From the NCBI GenBank assembly GCA_020634215.1, contig JACKCD010000079.1, positions 1-18,538 on the forward strand: a DNA stretch of 18,538 nucleotides. The letters are read 5' to 3'. Origin of the DNA: Ardenticatenaceae bacterium. GTDB lineage: Bacteria > Chloroflexota > Anaerolineae > Promineifilales > Promineifilaceae. Shown here piece after piece: positions 1 through 7,610 of this stretch (its first letter is position 1; each line of letters opens with the position of its first letter). A program made the translations under genes and the position numbers. The notes below the pieces were generated by a model. The model worked only from the letters and a program-made list of their open reading frames with translations. It made no database searches and was not told the DNA's origin.

Positions 1-155
1 CAAAAAACAGCCACCGATGCGCTGTCGTCCTGGTCAAAGGCTAAAAAAGCGTCATAGAGCGCAGCAGCACTGGTTGGATCCATTGCGTTTCGTGCCTCTG
101 GGCGGGAATGAATGACTGTCCACACGGTGCCAGACTTTTCAATTCTAACGGCCAT
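1..155 (-). CDS. Crotonase (enoyl-CoA hydratase/isomerase) family protein, N-terminal fragment
   Basis: This is the 5' end of a minus-strand gene that runs off the left edge; 51 codons are visible. It starts MAVRIEKSGTVWTVIHSRPE and continues ARNAMD, which is the usual opening of crotonase-fold enzymes: a short beta hairpin followed by an R-P-E-A-x-N-A motif. An AGGAG ribosome site sits on the minus strand at 162-166, about 6-8 bases before the ATG at 155-153, which fixes the start. Family members hydrate, isomerise or cleave acyl-CoA thioesters. The oxyanion-hole and catalytic residues lie outside the window, so the exact reaction cannot be given. It diverges from the PhyH-like gene at 349, and the two may share the 156-348 promoter region. 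Confidence 0.8.
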   Translation of the reverse strand, partial: MAVRIEKSGTVWTVIHSRPEARNAMDPTSAAALYDAFLAFDQDDSASVAVF

Positions 156-348
156 GATTTTCTCCTCATAAGCGCAGTTGCTGTTTACTATTGGTTTGTG
201 GTTTGTGCCAGCAATCAACCATGAGCAACTATTTTCACGCATGGTGTTAGCTTAACGGATTGTCTGGGCGTAAGCTACTTTTAGTTTCCGAACGACCATG
301 CTATAAATCACTCTATTGTGGTTTGGCAGTGAACGGAGGTAGCAACTG

Positions 349-1281
349 ATGTGGGAATTGAGCGGTTATCCAATAATTACGCAGGAGATGGCGGATTTTT
401 ATCATGAGCAGGGGTATTTGGTTGTGGAGAATGCCCTTACGCCCGATGAGTTGGCAGAGATGCGGCGGGAAACAACGGCCGTTTGTGCCGGTGAGCGCGG
501 CACCGATATTCGCAACTATGAGCCACCACCGCTGGGTGCAACCGAGCAGGAAATTCTGCAGCGGTACCTGTGCATCCATTTTCCCCATAAACTATCGGCC
601 GTGATGCACAAATACCTTGCCCACCCTACCATTGTGGACGTAGCCACCCAGGTCATCGGCCCCAACGTCAAATGTATGCAGTCCATGCTCTTTATCAAGG
701 CGGCAGGAAAGCCGGGGCAGGCGTGGCATCAAGATGAGGAGTTTATTCCCACCCGTGACCGCACGTTGTTGGGCGGCTGGATTGCGTTGGACGATGCCAA
801 CATTACAAACGGTGGGTTGTGGGTCATTCCTGGCTCACACAAACACGGTATCATTTGGCCGCAGCAGGTGCAAAACGACCCTCGCTTTGACTGCACGGTA
901 GAAACGTGGGGCTTTCCCTACAAAGATGAAGATGCCATTCCAGTAGAAGTGAAGGCGGGGGCGATTGTCTTTTTTAACGGCTACTTGCTCCACCGCTCCC
1001 TGCCCAACTTTGCCCAAAGCGGCTACCGGCGGGTGCTGGTGAACCATTACATGAGCGCCGAATCGCTGCTGCCCTGGCACAAGCCTAAGGACGGGGAATG
1101 GATGGCGATTGCTGATTACCGCGACATTGTGATGATTGCCGGGGTGGATCCGTATGGTTGGAAAGGGGTGGAAGAGATTGCCCACCCCATGCTGCGCCCC
1201 AGCGGTGAGGGCGGCTGCGACAATGGCACGCGCCCGAAGGATGAGAAGCCGCGTAGTTTGGTGGTGGGGGGGATTGGGTAG
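349..1281 (+). CDS. Phytanoyl-CoA dioxygenase (PhyH) family Fe(II)/2-oxoglutarate oxygenase
   Basis: A complete 310-residue protein of the PhyH fold. The iron-binding triad is visible: HQD at residues 127-129 (H127 and D129) in WHQDEEF, and the distal histidine H215 in LLHRSLPN, with Arg227/228 downstream as the likely 2-oxoglutarate anchor. The GGLWVIPGSHKHG segment (155-167) is the typical loop between the metal ligands. Known members hydroxylate small molecules or lipids using O2 and 2-oxoglutarate in the cytoplasm; many bacterial ones have no known substrate and none is claimed here. The start is supported by GGAGGT at 335-340, eight bases before the ATG. The gene diverges from a crotonase-family gene and converges on a GcvT-like gene, which hints at small-molecule catabolism without proving it. 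Confidence 0.9.
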   Translation: MWELSGYPIITQEMADFYHEQGYLVVENALTPDELAEMRRETTAVCAGERGTDIRNYEPPPLGATEQEILQRYLCIHFPHKLSAVMHKYLAHPTIVDVATQVIGPNVKCMQSMLFIKAAGKPGQAWHQDEEFIPTRDRTLLGGWIALDDANITNGGLWVIPGSHKHGIIWPQQVQNDPRFDCTVETWGFPYKDEDAIPVEVKAGAIVFFNGYLLHRSLPNFAQSGYRRVLVNHYMSAESLLPWHKPKDGEWMAIADYRDIVMIAGVDPYGWKGVEEIAHPMLRPSGEGGCDNGTRPKDEKPRSLVVGGIG

Positions 1282-1285
1282 GAGG

Positions 1286-1307
1286 GGACGACGGTCGCCC
1301 GTCGTCC
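1286..1307. terminator. Short hairpin between convergent genes, possible bidirectional terminator
   Basis: GGACGACGG (1286-1294), loop TCGC, CCGTCGTCC (1299-1307): a perfect 9-bp GC-rich stem. It begins five bases after the PhyH-like stop codon and ends seven bases before the stop of the convergent GcvT-like gene. There is no clear T-run on either side, so an intrinsic terminator is an inference from position and stem strength. Confidence 0.5.
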
Positions 1308-1314
1308 GTCACCA

Positions 1315-2490
1315 TCAAACGAGTGTTAGTCCACGCGGTAGACGCTTATCCGCATCAAAAAAGGGGAGGGCGACGACTTGGCTGGGGTGTAAACGGCCGT
1401 TTTTCTCCTGCAGCACCACAGATTGTCCCAGCCAACCCGCTTCTGCTGCCGGCGGCGCAGCAAAGCGGACATAACCCACTCCCTTCTCCAGCGTCGGTGA
1501 CCAGCCGCCAGCGGTAATCGTTCCCACCACCTCATCGTCAGCCAGCACCTCTAGCCCCGCTGTCGGCACACCCGTTTCGCTTAATAAACCAAACAGCAGA
1601 CAGCGGCGGTCTGCCTTTTCCAATGCCACCCTGCCGACAAAATCAGGCTTGGCAAAATCTACAAACGCCCCCAGCCCCGCCATAAACGGCGTCATTTGCA
1701 AATCCATGTCCGTGCCATTGTCCAAAATTCCTGCCTCAATCCGCCGAATTCCCATAGACTCCACGCTGCCAAAGGCCAATCCGTATGGTGCACCGGCGGC
1801 CAGCAAGTAATCCCATAGTGCTAAATGGTCAACGGCCGGATTGCTATACACCTCAAACCCCAGCTCACCTGTCCAGCCTGTGCGCGAAATCAGCACCCGC
1901 TGCCCACCCAGCAAAAAACACCTAGCGTGAAAATAGCCAAAGCTGTCTGGCACCGGCTCATCGGCCGCTGCCCGCAATACATTCAGCGCGTTTGGCCCCT
2001 GAATTTGCAGCACCCACGATTTGGGGTCGCTTATAGCGACGTTGAGGCCATCGGAGTAGGCCAGCAGCCAGGAGTCAAATTCCCCATTGGCACGTACATA
2101 CCAAAAATGGTCTTCTGCCAGCCGAATCAGCACCCCATCCATGAGAATGTTGCCTTGCGGCGTGCAGGCAATGGCATACCGCGCTCGCCCCACCTTCAGG
2201 TTGGCAGCCTTGCGCGTGAAAATGCGTTCCAACAATATGACGGCATCGGCACCTTGGATGGACAGCGGCTTTTCCGGCACATCATACAGCATCACTTCAC
2301 GACGCAGTTTCCAATAGTCGGCCACAGCATCACCGCCAACAGACAGGGGAGTGAAGCGGTTGGCATAGAGCGTAAAAACCATGTTATCGGTCGCATAACG
2401 TTCCAAATAGGGCGATAACTCACCCCGCTTGGTGCTTAAACGTACGGTGGCGTGGGCAGTGGCATAGGATAGTTTATGAGGGCTGTTCAT
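1315..2490 (-). CDS. Aminomethyltransferase-family (GcvT-like) folate-binding protein
   Basis: A complete 391-residue protein with the GCV_T fold. The N-terminal part has KPLSIQGADAVILLERIF and then RYAIACTPQGNILMDGV, the usual GcvT/YgfZ pattern. The middle has WVLQIQGPNALNVL, SRTGWTGELGFEVY and ESMGIRRIEAGI. The end (about residues 290-375) is the C-terminal barrel domain, with GGWSPTLEKGVGYVRF. Relatives are the glycine-cleavage T protein, DMSP demethylase and sarcosine/dimethylglycine dehydrogenase C-domains, all of which move one-carbon units to tetrahydrofolate. No gcvH or gcvP is adjacent, so a dedicated glycine-cleavage role is unlikely and the methyl donor is unknown. The N-terminal start is kept because HKLSYATAHATVRLS resembles the N-terminus of this subfamily, although the ribosome site is poor. 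Confidence 0.85.
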   Translation of the reverse strand: MNSPHKLSYATAHATVRLSTKRGELSPYLERYATDNMVFTLYANRFTPLSVGGDAVADYWKLRREVMLYDVPEKPLSIQGADAVILLERIFTRKAANLKVGRARYAIACTPQGNILMDGVLIRLAEDHFWYVRANGEFDSWLLAYSDGLNVAISDPKSWVLQIQGPNALNVLRAAADEPVPDSFGYFHARCFLLGGQRVLISRTGWTGELGFEVYSNPAVDHLALWDYLLAAGAPYGLAFGSVESMGIRRIEAGILDNGTDMDLQMTPFMAGLGAFVDFAKPDFVGRVALEKADRRCLLFGLLSETGVPTAGLEVLADDEVVGTITAGGWSPTLEKGVGYVRFAAPPAAEAGWLGQSVVLQEKNGRLHPSQVVALPFFDADKRLPRGLTLV

Positions 2491-2530
2491 TTTTCAAGAC
2501 TCATGATTAGATTAGACAGTCGTTGGCGGG

Positions 2531-2536
2531 ATTATA
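2531..2536 (-). promoter_or_regulatory. Putative -10 box for the GcvT-like gene
   Basis: On the minus strand this reads TATAAT, a perfect -10 hexamer about 41 bases upstream of the ATG at 2490. No convincing -35 is found at 16-18 bases, so confidence is limited. Confidence 0.4.
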
Positions 2537-2561
2537 ACCCAGTTGATATGATTGGTTATCA

Positions 2562-2589
2562 TTGAAATGGTATACCCAGCAATTAAAAT
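2562..2589 (+). promoter_or_regulatory. Sigma-70-type promoter for leuB
   Basis: TTGAAA (2562-2567), a 16-base spacer, then TAAAAT (2584-2589); each hexamer matches consensus at 5 of 6 positions. Transcription would start near 2596, just before the AGGAG ribosome site at 2598-2602, giving a leader of about 17 bases. This leaves no room for a leucine attenuator. Confidence 0.55.
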
Positions 2590-2612
2590 TATACATCAGG
2601 AGATGAGACAGA

Positions 2613-3689
2613 ATGGATGCAAAAATTACGCTTTTGCCCGGTGATGGTATCGGGCCAGACATTGTGGCAGAAACGCGCAAGGTGCTGGACGTGGTAGCGG
2701 TCAAATACGGCCACAGCTTCAGCTATACCGAGCAGCTTATTGGCGGTATTGCTATTGATGAAACAGGGGTGGCACTGCCGGAAGCGACGCTAGGGGCGTG
2801 CCTCAACAGCGATGCCGTGCTGATGGGGTCGGTGGGTGGCCCCAAATGGGATGACCCTCGCGCCAAGGTGCGGCCAGAGCAGGGGATTTTGGGGCTGCGG
2901 AAGGGGCTGAATGTGTTTGCCAATGTGCGCCCGGTGAAGGTGTTTGACGCGCTGGCCGATGCCAGCCCGCTGAAATCGGAGCGGGTGAAGGGGGTTGACC
3001 TGATCATTTTGCGTGAACTAACGGGCGGGATTTATTTTGGCTCGCCGCAGGGGCGGGATGTGGGGGAAAACGGCCGTTTTGGCTACAACACCATGATCTA
3101 TAACGAAGTCGAAATCCGCCGCATCGTCGAAATCGCCTTTGATTTGGCTCGCAAGCGGCGCAAAAAAGTGACCTCGGTAGACAAAGCCAACGTGCTGGCA
3201 ACCTCCCGTGTCTGGCGCGAAGTGGCGCAGGAAGTGGCCGACGAAAACCCCGACATTGAGTATGAGGTGGTGTTGGTGGACGCGATGGCGATGTATCTGA
3301 TCAACAAACCGGCAGCGTATGATGTGGTGGTGACGGGCAACCTGTTTGGCGATATTTTGTCAGACGAAGCCTCGATGATTACCGGCTCGCTGGGAATGCT
3401 GCCCTCGGCTTCGCTGGGGCTGCCCGGCACACCAGGTCTCTACGAACCGATCCACGGCTCGGCACCTGACATTGCTGGCAAGGGGATTGCCAACCCATTG
3501 GCAACAATTCTGAGTGCGGCGATGATGCTGCGGTCGAGTTTGGATTTGGATGAGGAGGCAATGGCCATGGAAACGGCCGTTTCCCAAGTCCTCGCCGCCG
3601 GACACCGCACCGCCGACATTGCCAAGTCTGGCGAAAAAACAGTCGGCACCACCGCCATGGGCGACCTCGTCATCGAAGCATTGGGCTAA
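2613..3689 (+). CDS. leuB: 3-isopropylmalate dehydrogenase
   Basis: The 358-residue length and whole sequence fit LeuB, which oxidises and decarboxylates (2R,3S)-3-isopropylmalate with NAD+ in leucine synthesis. Visible hallmarks are the N-terminal LLPGDGIGPDIVAE, the LeuB-specific GGPKWDD and GLRKGLNVFANVRP, the substrate loop LRELTGGIYFG, the tyrosine region GRFGYNTMIY, DKANVLATSRVWREV with its catalytic lysine, and the metal/cofactor stretch NLFGDILSDEASMITGSLGM followed by HGSAPDIAGKGIANP. The start has AGGAG ten bases upstream and its own promoter at 2562-2589. ilvD lies 770 bp downstream on the same strand, but the intervening DNA is decayed, so a single transcript is uncertain. Two copies of the ACGGCCGT palindrome fall in this gene (3070, 3573). 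Confidence 0.96.
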   Translation: MDAKITLLPGDGIGPDIVAETRKVLDVVAVKYGHSFSYTEQLIGGIAIDETGVALPEATLGACLNSDAVLMGSVGGPKWDDPRAKVRPEQGILGLRKGLNVFANVRPVKVFDALADASPLKSERVKGVDLIILRELTGGIYFGSPQGRDVGENGRFGYNTMIYNEVEIRRIVEIAFDLARKRRKKVTSVDKANVLATSRVWREVAQEVADENPDIEYEVVLVDAMAMYLINKPAAYDVVVTGNLFGDILSDEASMITGSLGMLPSASLGLPGTPGLYEPIHGSAPDIAGKGIANPLATILSAAMMLRSSLDLDEEAMAMETAVSQVLAAGHRTADIAKSGEKTVGTTAMGDLVIEALG

Positions 3690-3690
3690 C

Positions 3691-3988
3691 ATGAATTTTG
3701 AGCTTGTCAGCGACATCACCGACCATATGGTTACCGAGCAAATAATACGTGAGAATGTAGCAACCGCCATTCGCCGCCTTCAACAACAAATTCGCTGGAA
3801 AACCACAAAAAGCGGAGCAGCATTTACGACGGCGCATAGCTTATGGACATCTAAAAGAGACCGACACGATAGAAACTTGCGAAAGCACGCAACAACCATC
3901 ATTGGTGCTTAGAGGCCGACGTACATTTATGTTTGGGAAAGATGTTTATCCGACCATGACTTTGTATTACAATGAAGCTCATGGTTAG
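3691..3988 (+). pseudogene. Small hypothetical gene, apparently frameshifted
   Basis: An ATG one base after the leuB stop opens a 73-codon frame (MNFELVSDITDHMVTEQIIR...) that ends at 3912. A second frame, offset by +1, reads sensibly from about 3826 to a stop at 3986-3988: RRRIAYGHLKETDTIE, then LVLRGRRTFMFGKDVYPTMT and LYYNEAHG. Joining the two near 3825 would give a protein of about 98 residues. This suggests either a frameshifted small gene or a sequencing indel. I do not recognise the family. No ribosome site is seen, and the base composition is more AT-rich than the neighbours. Confidence 0.4.
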
Positions 3989-4459
3989 TCATGTTTAGTC
4001 TTACGGGAGTGATGGAAACCGCATTCCCGCCAACTGATCCAGCAGAATATCTAGCTAATGAGTGATTACTGATGGGCAAGTCTAAGGCACTGGCTATGAA
4101 TAACTACCTTCAAACTTATTTGATCGTAGTTCATCCAGATGTCAGCGGTTTTTGGAATAACACCTCGACATGCTGGCAGGATGGAGACAAACTCGCAGAG
4201 CAAAGATTAAATGGCTGAAGAAAGCCTTCAGCTTGCCCAGGCGGATTAAGCACTCTCAACCAAGTTCATGATTTTTATGATGCGCTTAAATCAATCACAG
4301 ATTTACAGATGGAGCGAAAAATCGGCAACGAACACCAGATCATTGGTGGTGGTACCTTGATGTGCTGGGCTCAATTGGGCTCGCCCAGCCCCCAAAAAGC
4401 CAAATCACAGTTCGTTTCCAACCAGCTTAAAATTAGTCAAAGTACATAAGGAAGAAGAA
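3989..4459 (+). other. Gene-free, degenerate-looking spacer upstream of ilvD
   Basis: No intact gene is seen in these 471 bases. Short protein-like fragments occur in all three plus frames: MFSLTGVMETAFPPTDPAEY (from about 3990), a 48-codon frame from 4072-4074 ending EQRLNG, an open frame LSTLNQVHDFYDALKSI (from about 4246), and FTDGAKNRQRTPDHWWWYLD ending near 4428. The frames shift between fragments, as expected for decayed genes. Two stems are present: GCTGAAG/CTTCAGC (4214-4220 with 4226-4232) and GCTGGGC/GCCCAGC (4364-4370 with 4383-4389). Neither has a T-run. A possible -10 (TAAAAT, 4428-4433) for ilvD lacks a matching -35. Confidence 0.5.
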
Positions 4460-6151
4460 ATGAGCCAGAAATTAAATAAATATAGTACCAAAAATTACGC
4501 AGGTGTGATCGGCGGCAGGGAGCCTGCAAGCGATGGCCTATGCCACTGGCTTGGCGTTTACCAGATACGGAAAAAAAAACCACAGGTAGGCATTGCCAGC
4601 ATGTGGTACGAAGGCAATAGCTGCAATATCCACCTCAACGACCTCGCCGCCTATGTGAAAGACGGCATGGCCCCCGTGGGGCTGGTGGGGATGCGCTTCA
4701 ACACCATCGGCGTGAGCGACGGCATTAGCATGGGCACCGACGGCATGAGCTTTTCGCTGCAATCGCGTGACCTCATTGCCGACTCCATTGAAACGGTGAT
4801 GAGCGCCCAATGGTATGATGCGCTGGTTGCCCTGCCCGGCTGCGACAAAAACATGCCCGGCTGTTTGATGGCAATGGGGCGGCTAAATCGGCCGTCGGTC
4901 ATGGTCTATGGCGGCACCATTCGCGCTGGCTGCACCGTCAAGCACCCCAAGCTCGACATCGTTTCCGCCTTCCAAAGCTACGGCGAATATGTGGCCGGAA
5001 AAATTAGCGATGAAGAGCGGGAAGAGATTGTGCGCCACGCTTGCCCCGGCGCGGGGGCGTGCGGCGGCATGTATACCGCCAACACGATGGCCTCCGGCAT
5101 TGAAGCGTTGGGCATGTCGCTCCCCTACAGCTCGTCGTATCCGGCCGTTTCCGAGGAAAAAGCGCAGGAATGCCGCGATGCCGCCGCTGCGGTGCGCGTA
5201 CTATTAGAAAAAGACATCAAACCCCGCGACATCATGACGCGGGAGGCGTTTGAAAACGCGATGGTTGTTGTCATGGCGCTGGGTGGCTCCACCAATGCCG
5301 TCCTCCACTTCATCGCCATTGCTCGCTCAGTGGGCATTGATTTGACCATTGACGATTTCCAGGCGGTGAGCGACCGCGTGCCGTTTATTGCCGACCTCAA
5401 GCCCAGCGGCGCGTACGTGATGGAAGATTTGCATGAGGTGGGGGGAACCCCAGCTGTCATGAAATATTTGCTGGAAAAAGGGTTGATCAATGGCGACTGC
5501 CTGACGGTGACGGGCAAGACGGTGGCCGAGAATCTGGCCGAGTTGCCGGGGCTAACGGAAGGGCAGGCGATTATTCAGCCGTTAGAAAAGCCGATTAAAG
5601 AAACAGGCCACATCCAGATTTTGCGCGGCAATTTGGCTCCCGAAGGGTCGGTTGCCAAGATTACGGGCAAGGAGGGGCTGGTGTTCAAGGGGACGGCCAA
5701 TGTATTTGACGCGGAAGAAGATATGCTGGAGGCGTTGGAGCAGGGCAAGATCAAGAAAGGGGATGTGATTATCATCCGCTTTGAAGGGCCAAAGGGTGGG
5801 CCAGGGATGCCGGAAATGTTGACCCCAACGAGTGCCATCATGGGGGCTGGGCTGGGCAAGGATGTAGCGTTGATGACCGACGGCCGTTTTTCCGGCGGCT
5901 CCCACGGCTTTATCGTCGGCCACATCACCCCCGAAGCGCAGGAGGGTGGCCCCATTGCCCTGGTGCAAAATGGCGACCAAATCACGATTGATGCTGAAAA
6001 CAATGTGATTGATGTCCACATCAGCGACGAAGAAATGGCGGCGCGGCGCGAGGCGTGGGTGGCTCCGCCGTATAAATACACGCGGGGAACGCTCTATCGC
6101 TATATCAAAAATGTAAAGTCGGCCTCGGAGGGGTGTGTGACGGACGAGTGA
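4460..6151 (+). CDS. ilvD: Dihydroxy-acid dehydratase
   Basis: A 563-residue IlvD/Edd-family protein that dehydrates 2,3-dihydroxy-3-methylbutanoate and -pentanoate in valine and isoleucine synthesis, using an Fe-S cluster. The three cluster cysteines are present: C55 (EGNSCNIHL), C128 (PGCDKNMPGC) and C201 (GAGACGGMYTANTMA). Also visible are NTIGVSDGISMGTDGM and the C-terminal GRFSGGSHGFIVGH with its catalytic serine. The start is supported by AAGGAAG at 4448-4454, five bases before the ATG. Odd point: residues about 24-37 (SDGLCHWLGVYQIR) do not fit the family. The +1 frame over the same bases reads QAMAYATGL, which does fit, and frame is regained at the A9 run 4571-4579. The ORF is intact but may carry a scrambled patch from two compensating indels or sequence errors. 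Confidence 0.93.
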   Translation: MSQKLNKYSTKNYAGVIGGREPASDGLCHWLGVYQIRKKKPQVGIASMWYEGNSCNIHLNDLAAYVKDGMAPVGLVGMRFNTIGVSDGISMGTDGMSFSLQSRDLIADSIETVMSAQWYDALVALPGCDKNMPGCLMAMGRLNRPSVMVYGGTIRAGCTVKHPKLDIVSAFQSYGEYVAGKISDEEREEIVRHACPGAGACGGMYTANTMASGIEALGMSLPYSSSYPAVSEEKAQECRDAAAAVRVLLEKDIKPRDIMTREAFENAMVVVMALGGSTNAVLHFIAIARSVGIDLTIDDFQAVSDRVPFIADLKPSGAYVMEDLHEVGGTPAVMKYLLEKGLINGDCLTVTGKTVAENLAELPGLTEGQAIIQPLEKPIKETGHIQILRGNLAPEGSVAKITGKEGLVFKGTANVFDAEEDMLEALEQGKIKKGDVIIIRFEGPKGGPGMPEMLTPTSAIMGAGLGKDVALMTDGRFSGGSHGFIVGHITPEAQEGGPIALVQNGDQITIDAENNVIDVHISDEEMAARREAWVAPPYKYTRGTLYRYIKNVKSASEGCVTDE

Positions 6152-6156
6152 GAATG

Positions 6157-6211
6157 GGAGATTGAGAGATTGTGAGCTTAAGGGACTAACCCCAACAATC
6201 TCCCAATCTCC
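6157..6211. terminator. Inverted-repeat terminator after ilvD
   Basis: The arm at 6157-6173 (GGAGATTGAGAGATTGT) pairs with 6195-6211 at 16 of 17 positions across a 21-base loop. It begins five bases after the ilvD stop and is followed by T-rich DNA (TATTTCTTT). Position between the convergent ilvD and aminotransferase genes suggests a terminator. Confidence 0.5.
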
Positions 6212-6229
6212 TAATCCCTCTATTTCTTT

Positions 6230-6331
6230 ATGCATATGGGCGTGGAAAAGTATGCGCCTTATGTGGCATATGCGCGGCAGAGGGCGGCGGAGCGGCGGCG
6301 GTTAACGGCCGTTATCCCCTATAGTTCATGA
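6230..6331 (+). other. 33-codon ORF, possible gene remnant
   Basis: This ORF reads MHMGVEKYAPYVAYARQRAA then ERRRLTAVIPYSS. The Arg/Glu-rich helix resembles N-termini of some nucleotidyltransferase-type proteins, but this is only an impression. No ribosome site is seen. Its end overlaps the convergent aminotransferase by 13 bases. The palindrome at 6305 is read here as Thr-Ala-Val, the frame it takes in most real genes. Confidence 0.2.
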
Positions 6332-7494
6332 GCAACCTTTGCTAGCCGTTCCACCGCCCGCTCCAAATCGCGCATCGCTGTAGAAATGGCAAACCGGACG
6401 TGGCCTTCGCCGCTTTGCCCGAAGCCAATGCCGGGCGTAGAGGCAATGCCGGCCTTGTCTAGCAAGGCTTCGGCCAGTTCTAGGCTGTTTTTGCTGCTGA
6501 TGGGGAAGCGCGGAAACAGGTAGAACGCCCCTTCAATCGAACGGCATTCGACGCCGTCAATCTCATTCAATGCCTTGACCATAAAATCGCGCCGCTGCTG
6601 GTAGGAGTCGCGCATCTGCGCCACAATGTCCTGTGGCCCATTGAGTGCTGCGGTGCAGGCGTGCATGGTGATGGTGGAAGCGCAGGAAACGGTTTGGCTG
6701 TTGACCTTGGCAGCCAGCTTCATAATGGGGGTGGGGCCGGCCAGCCAGCCCATGCGCCAGCCAGTCATGGCGTAGGCTTTGGAGAGGCCGTTGACGGTGA
6801 GGGTGCGGTCGGCCATACTGGGGGCGGCGGCGACGGAGAGGTGAGAACGGCCGTTAAAAATCAGCTTCTCATAAATCTCATCCGCAATCACATACAAATC
6901 CGCCTCCACCGCCACCGCCACAATGTCGTCCAGCTCCGCCTGGGTGAGAACGCGGCCGGTCGGGTTGCACGGCGTGTTGACCATCAACGCCTTGGTACGC
7001 GGCGTCATTTTGGCGCGGAGGGCGGCGGCGGTAATGCGGAAGTTGTCGCTGCTGTCCAGGCTGACAGGAACGGGAGTGCCGCCCGCCAGGGTAATCATCG
7101 GCGGGTAAGAAACCCAAACTGGCTCCAGGTACAATACCTCATCACCGGGGTTCAAAATGGCGGCCAGCGCCAGATAAATGGCCCATTTGCCACCGGGGGT
7201 CACAATGATGTCGCTGCGGGGATTGAGATGAATGTTGTTGTCCCGCGCCATCTTGTTGGCGATGGCTTCCAGGGTGTGGGGCAGCCCCACCATCGGTGCC
7301 GGGTAATGGGTGTCGCCGTGCTTCATGGCGGCCATCGCTGCCTCAACGACATGGCTGGGAGTATCAAAATCGGGGTCGCCCCCGGCCAGGGCAATGATGT
7401 CGCGCCCCTGGGCTTGTAATGCTTTGGCCTTGTCGTTGACGGCCAGGGTGATGGAGGCGGGCAGACTTTGGATGCGTTGCGATAGTTGTTTCAT
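6319..7494 (-). CDS. PLP-dependent class I/II aminotransferase (aspartate aminotransferase-like)
   Basis: A 391-residue fold-type I aminotransferase. With the start at MKQLSQRIQSL, the visible PLP-site residues are N177 in NTPCNPTG, D205 and Y208 in ADEIYEKLIF, and the Schiff-base lysine K239 in NGLSKAYAMTGWRMGW. The N-terminal LAGGDPDFDTPSH is typical of the AspC/AraT-like (class I gamma) group, which transfers the amino group of aspartate, aromatic amino acids or others to 2-oxoglutarate; the exact substrate is not readable. The frame is open upstream to 7575, but the ATG at 7494 is chosen because GGAG (7501-7504 on the minus strand) lies six bases before it and the upstream residues do not match the family. 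It converges on ilvD. A hairpin GGGGCA/TGCCCC (7556-7573) lies in its upstream region. Confidence 0.92.
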   Translation of the reverse strand: MKQLSQRIQSLPASITLAVNDKAKALQAQGRDIIALAGGDPDFDTPSHVVEAAMAAMKHGDTHYPAPMVGLPHTLEAIANKMARDNNIHLNPRSDIIVTPGGKWAIYLALAAILNPGDEVLYLEPVWVSYPPMITLAGGTPVPVSLDSSDNFRITAAALRAKMTPRTKALMVNTPCNPTGRVLTQAELDDIVAVAVEADLYVIADEIYEKLIFNGRSHLSVAAAPSMADRTLTVNGLSKAYAMTGWRMGWLAGPTPIMKLAAKVNSQTVSCASTITMHACTAALNGPQDIVAQMRDSYQQRRDFMVKALNEIDGVECRSIEGAFYLFPRFPISSKNSLELAEALLDKAGIASTPGIGFGQSGEGHVRFAISTAMRDLERAVERLAKVAHEL

Positions 7495-7610
7495 GGGAAT
7501 CTCCATAAATAGGACGCTGATTCTCCTGATTTTCCTGATAAAGGATGAGAATTCAGGGGCATGTCGCTGCCCCACCGCTTCAAATACAGACAGTTATCGG
7601 CAAATCTGCG

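Noticed and set aside
1825..2418. 197-codon open frame on the plus strand
   Set aside because: Antisense to the GcvT-like gene, without recognisable domains.
5582..6235. 217-codon open frame on the minus strand
   Set aside because: Antisense to the conserved C-terminal half of ilvD, with no motif or ribosome site.
6661..7419. 252-codon open frame on the plus strand
   Set aside because: It lies wholly antisense to the aminotransferase, whose PLP motifs are clear; its Gly/Val/His-rich translation is typical of a GC-rich shadow frame.
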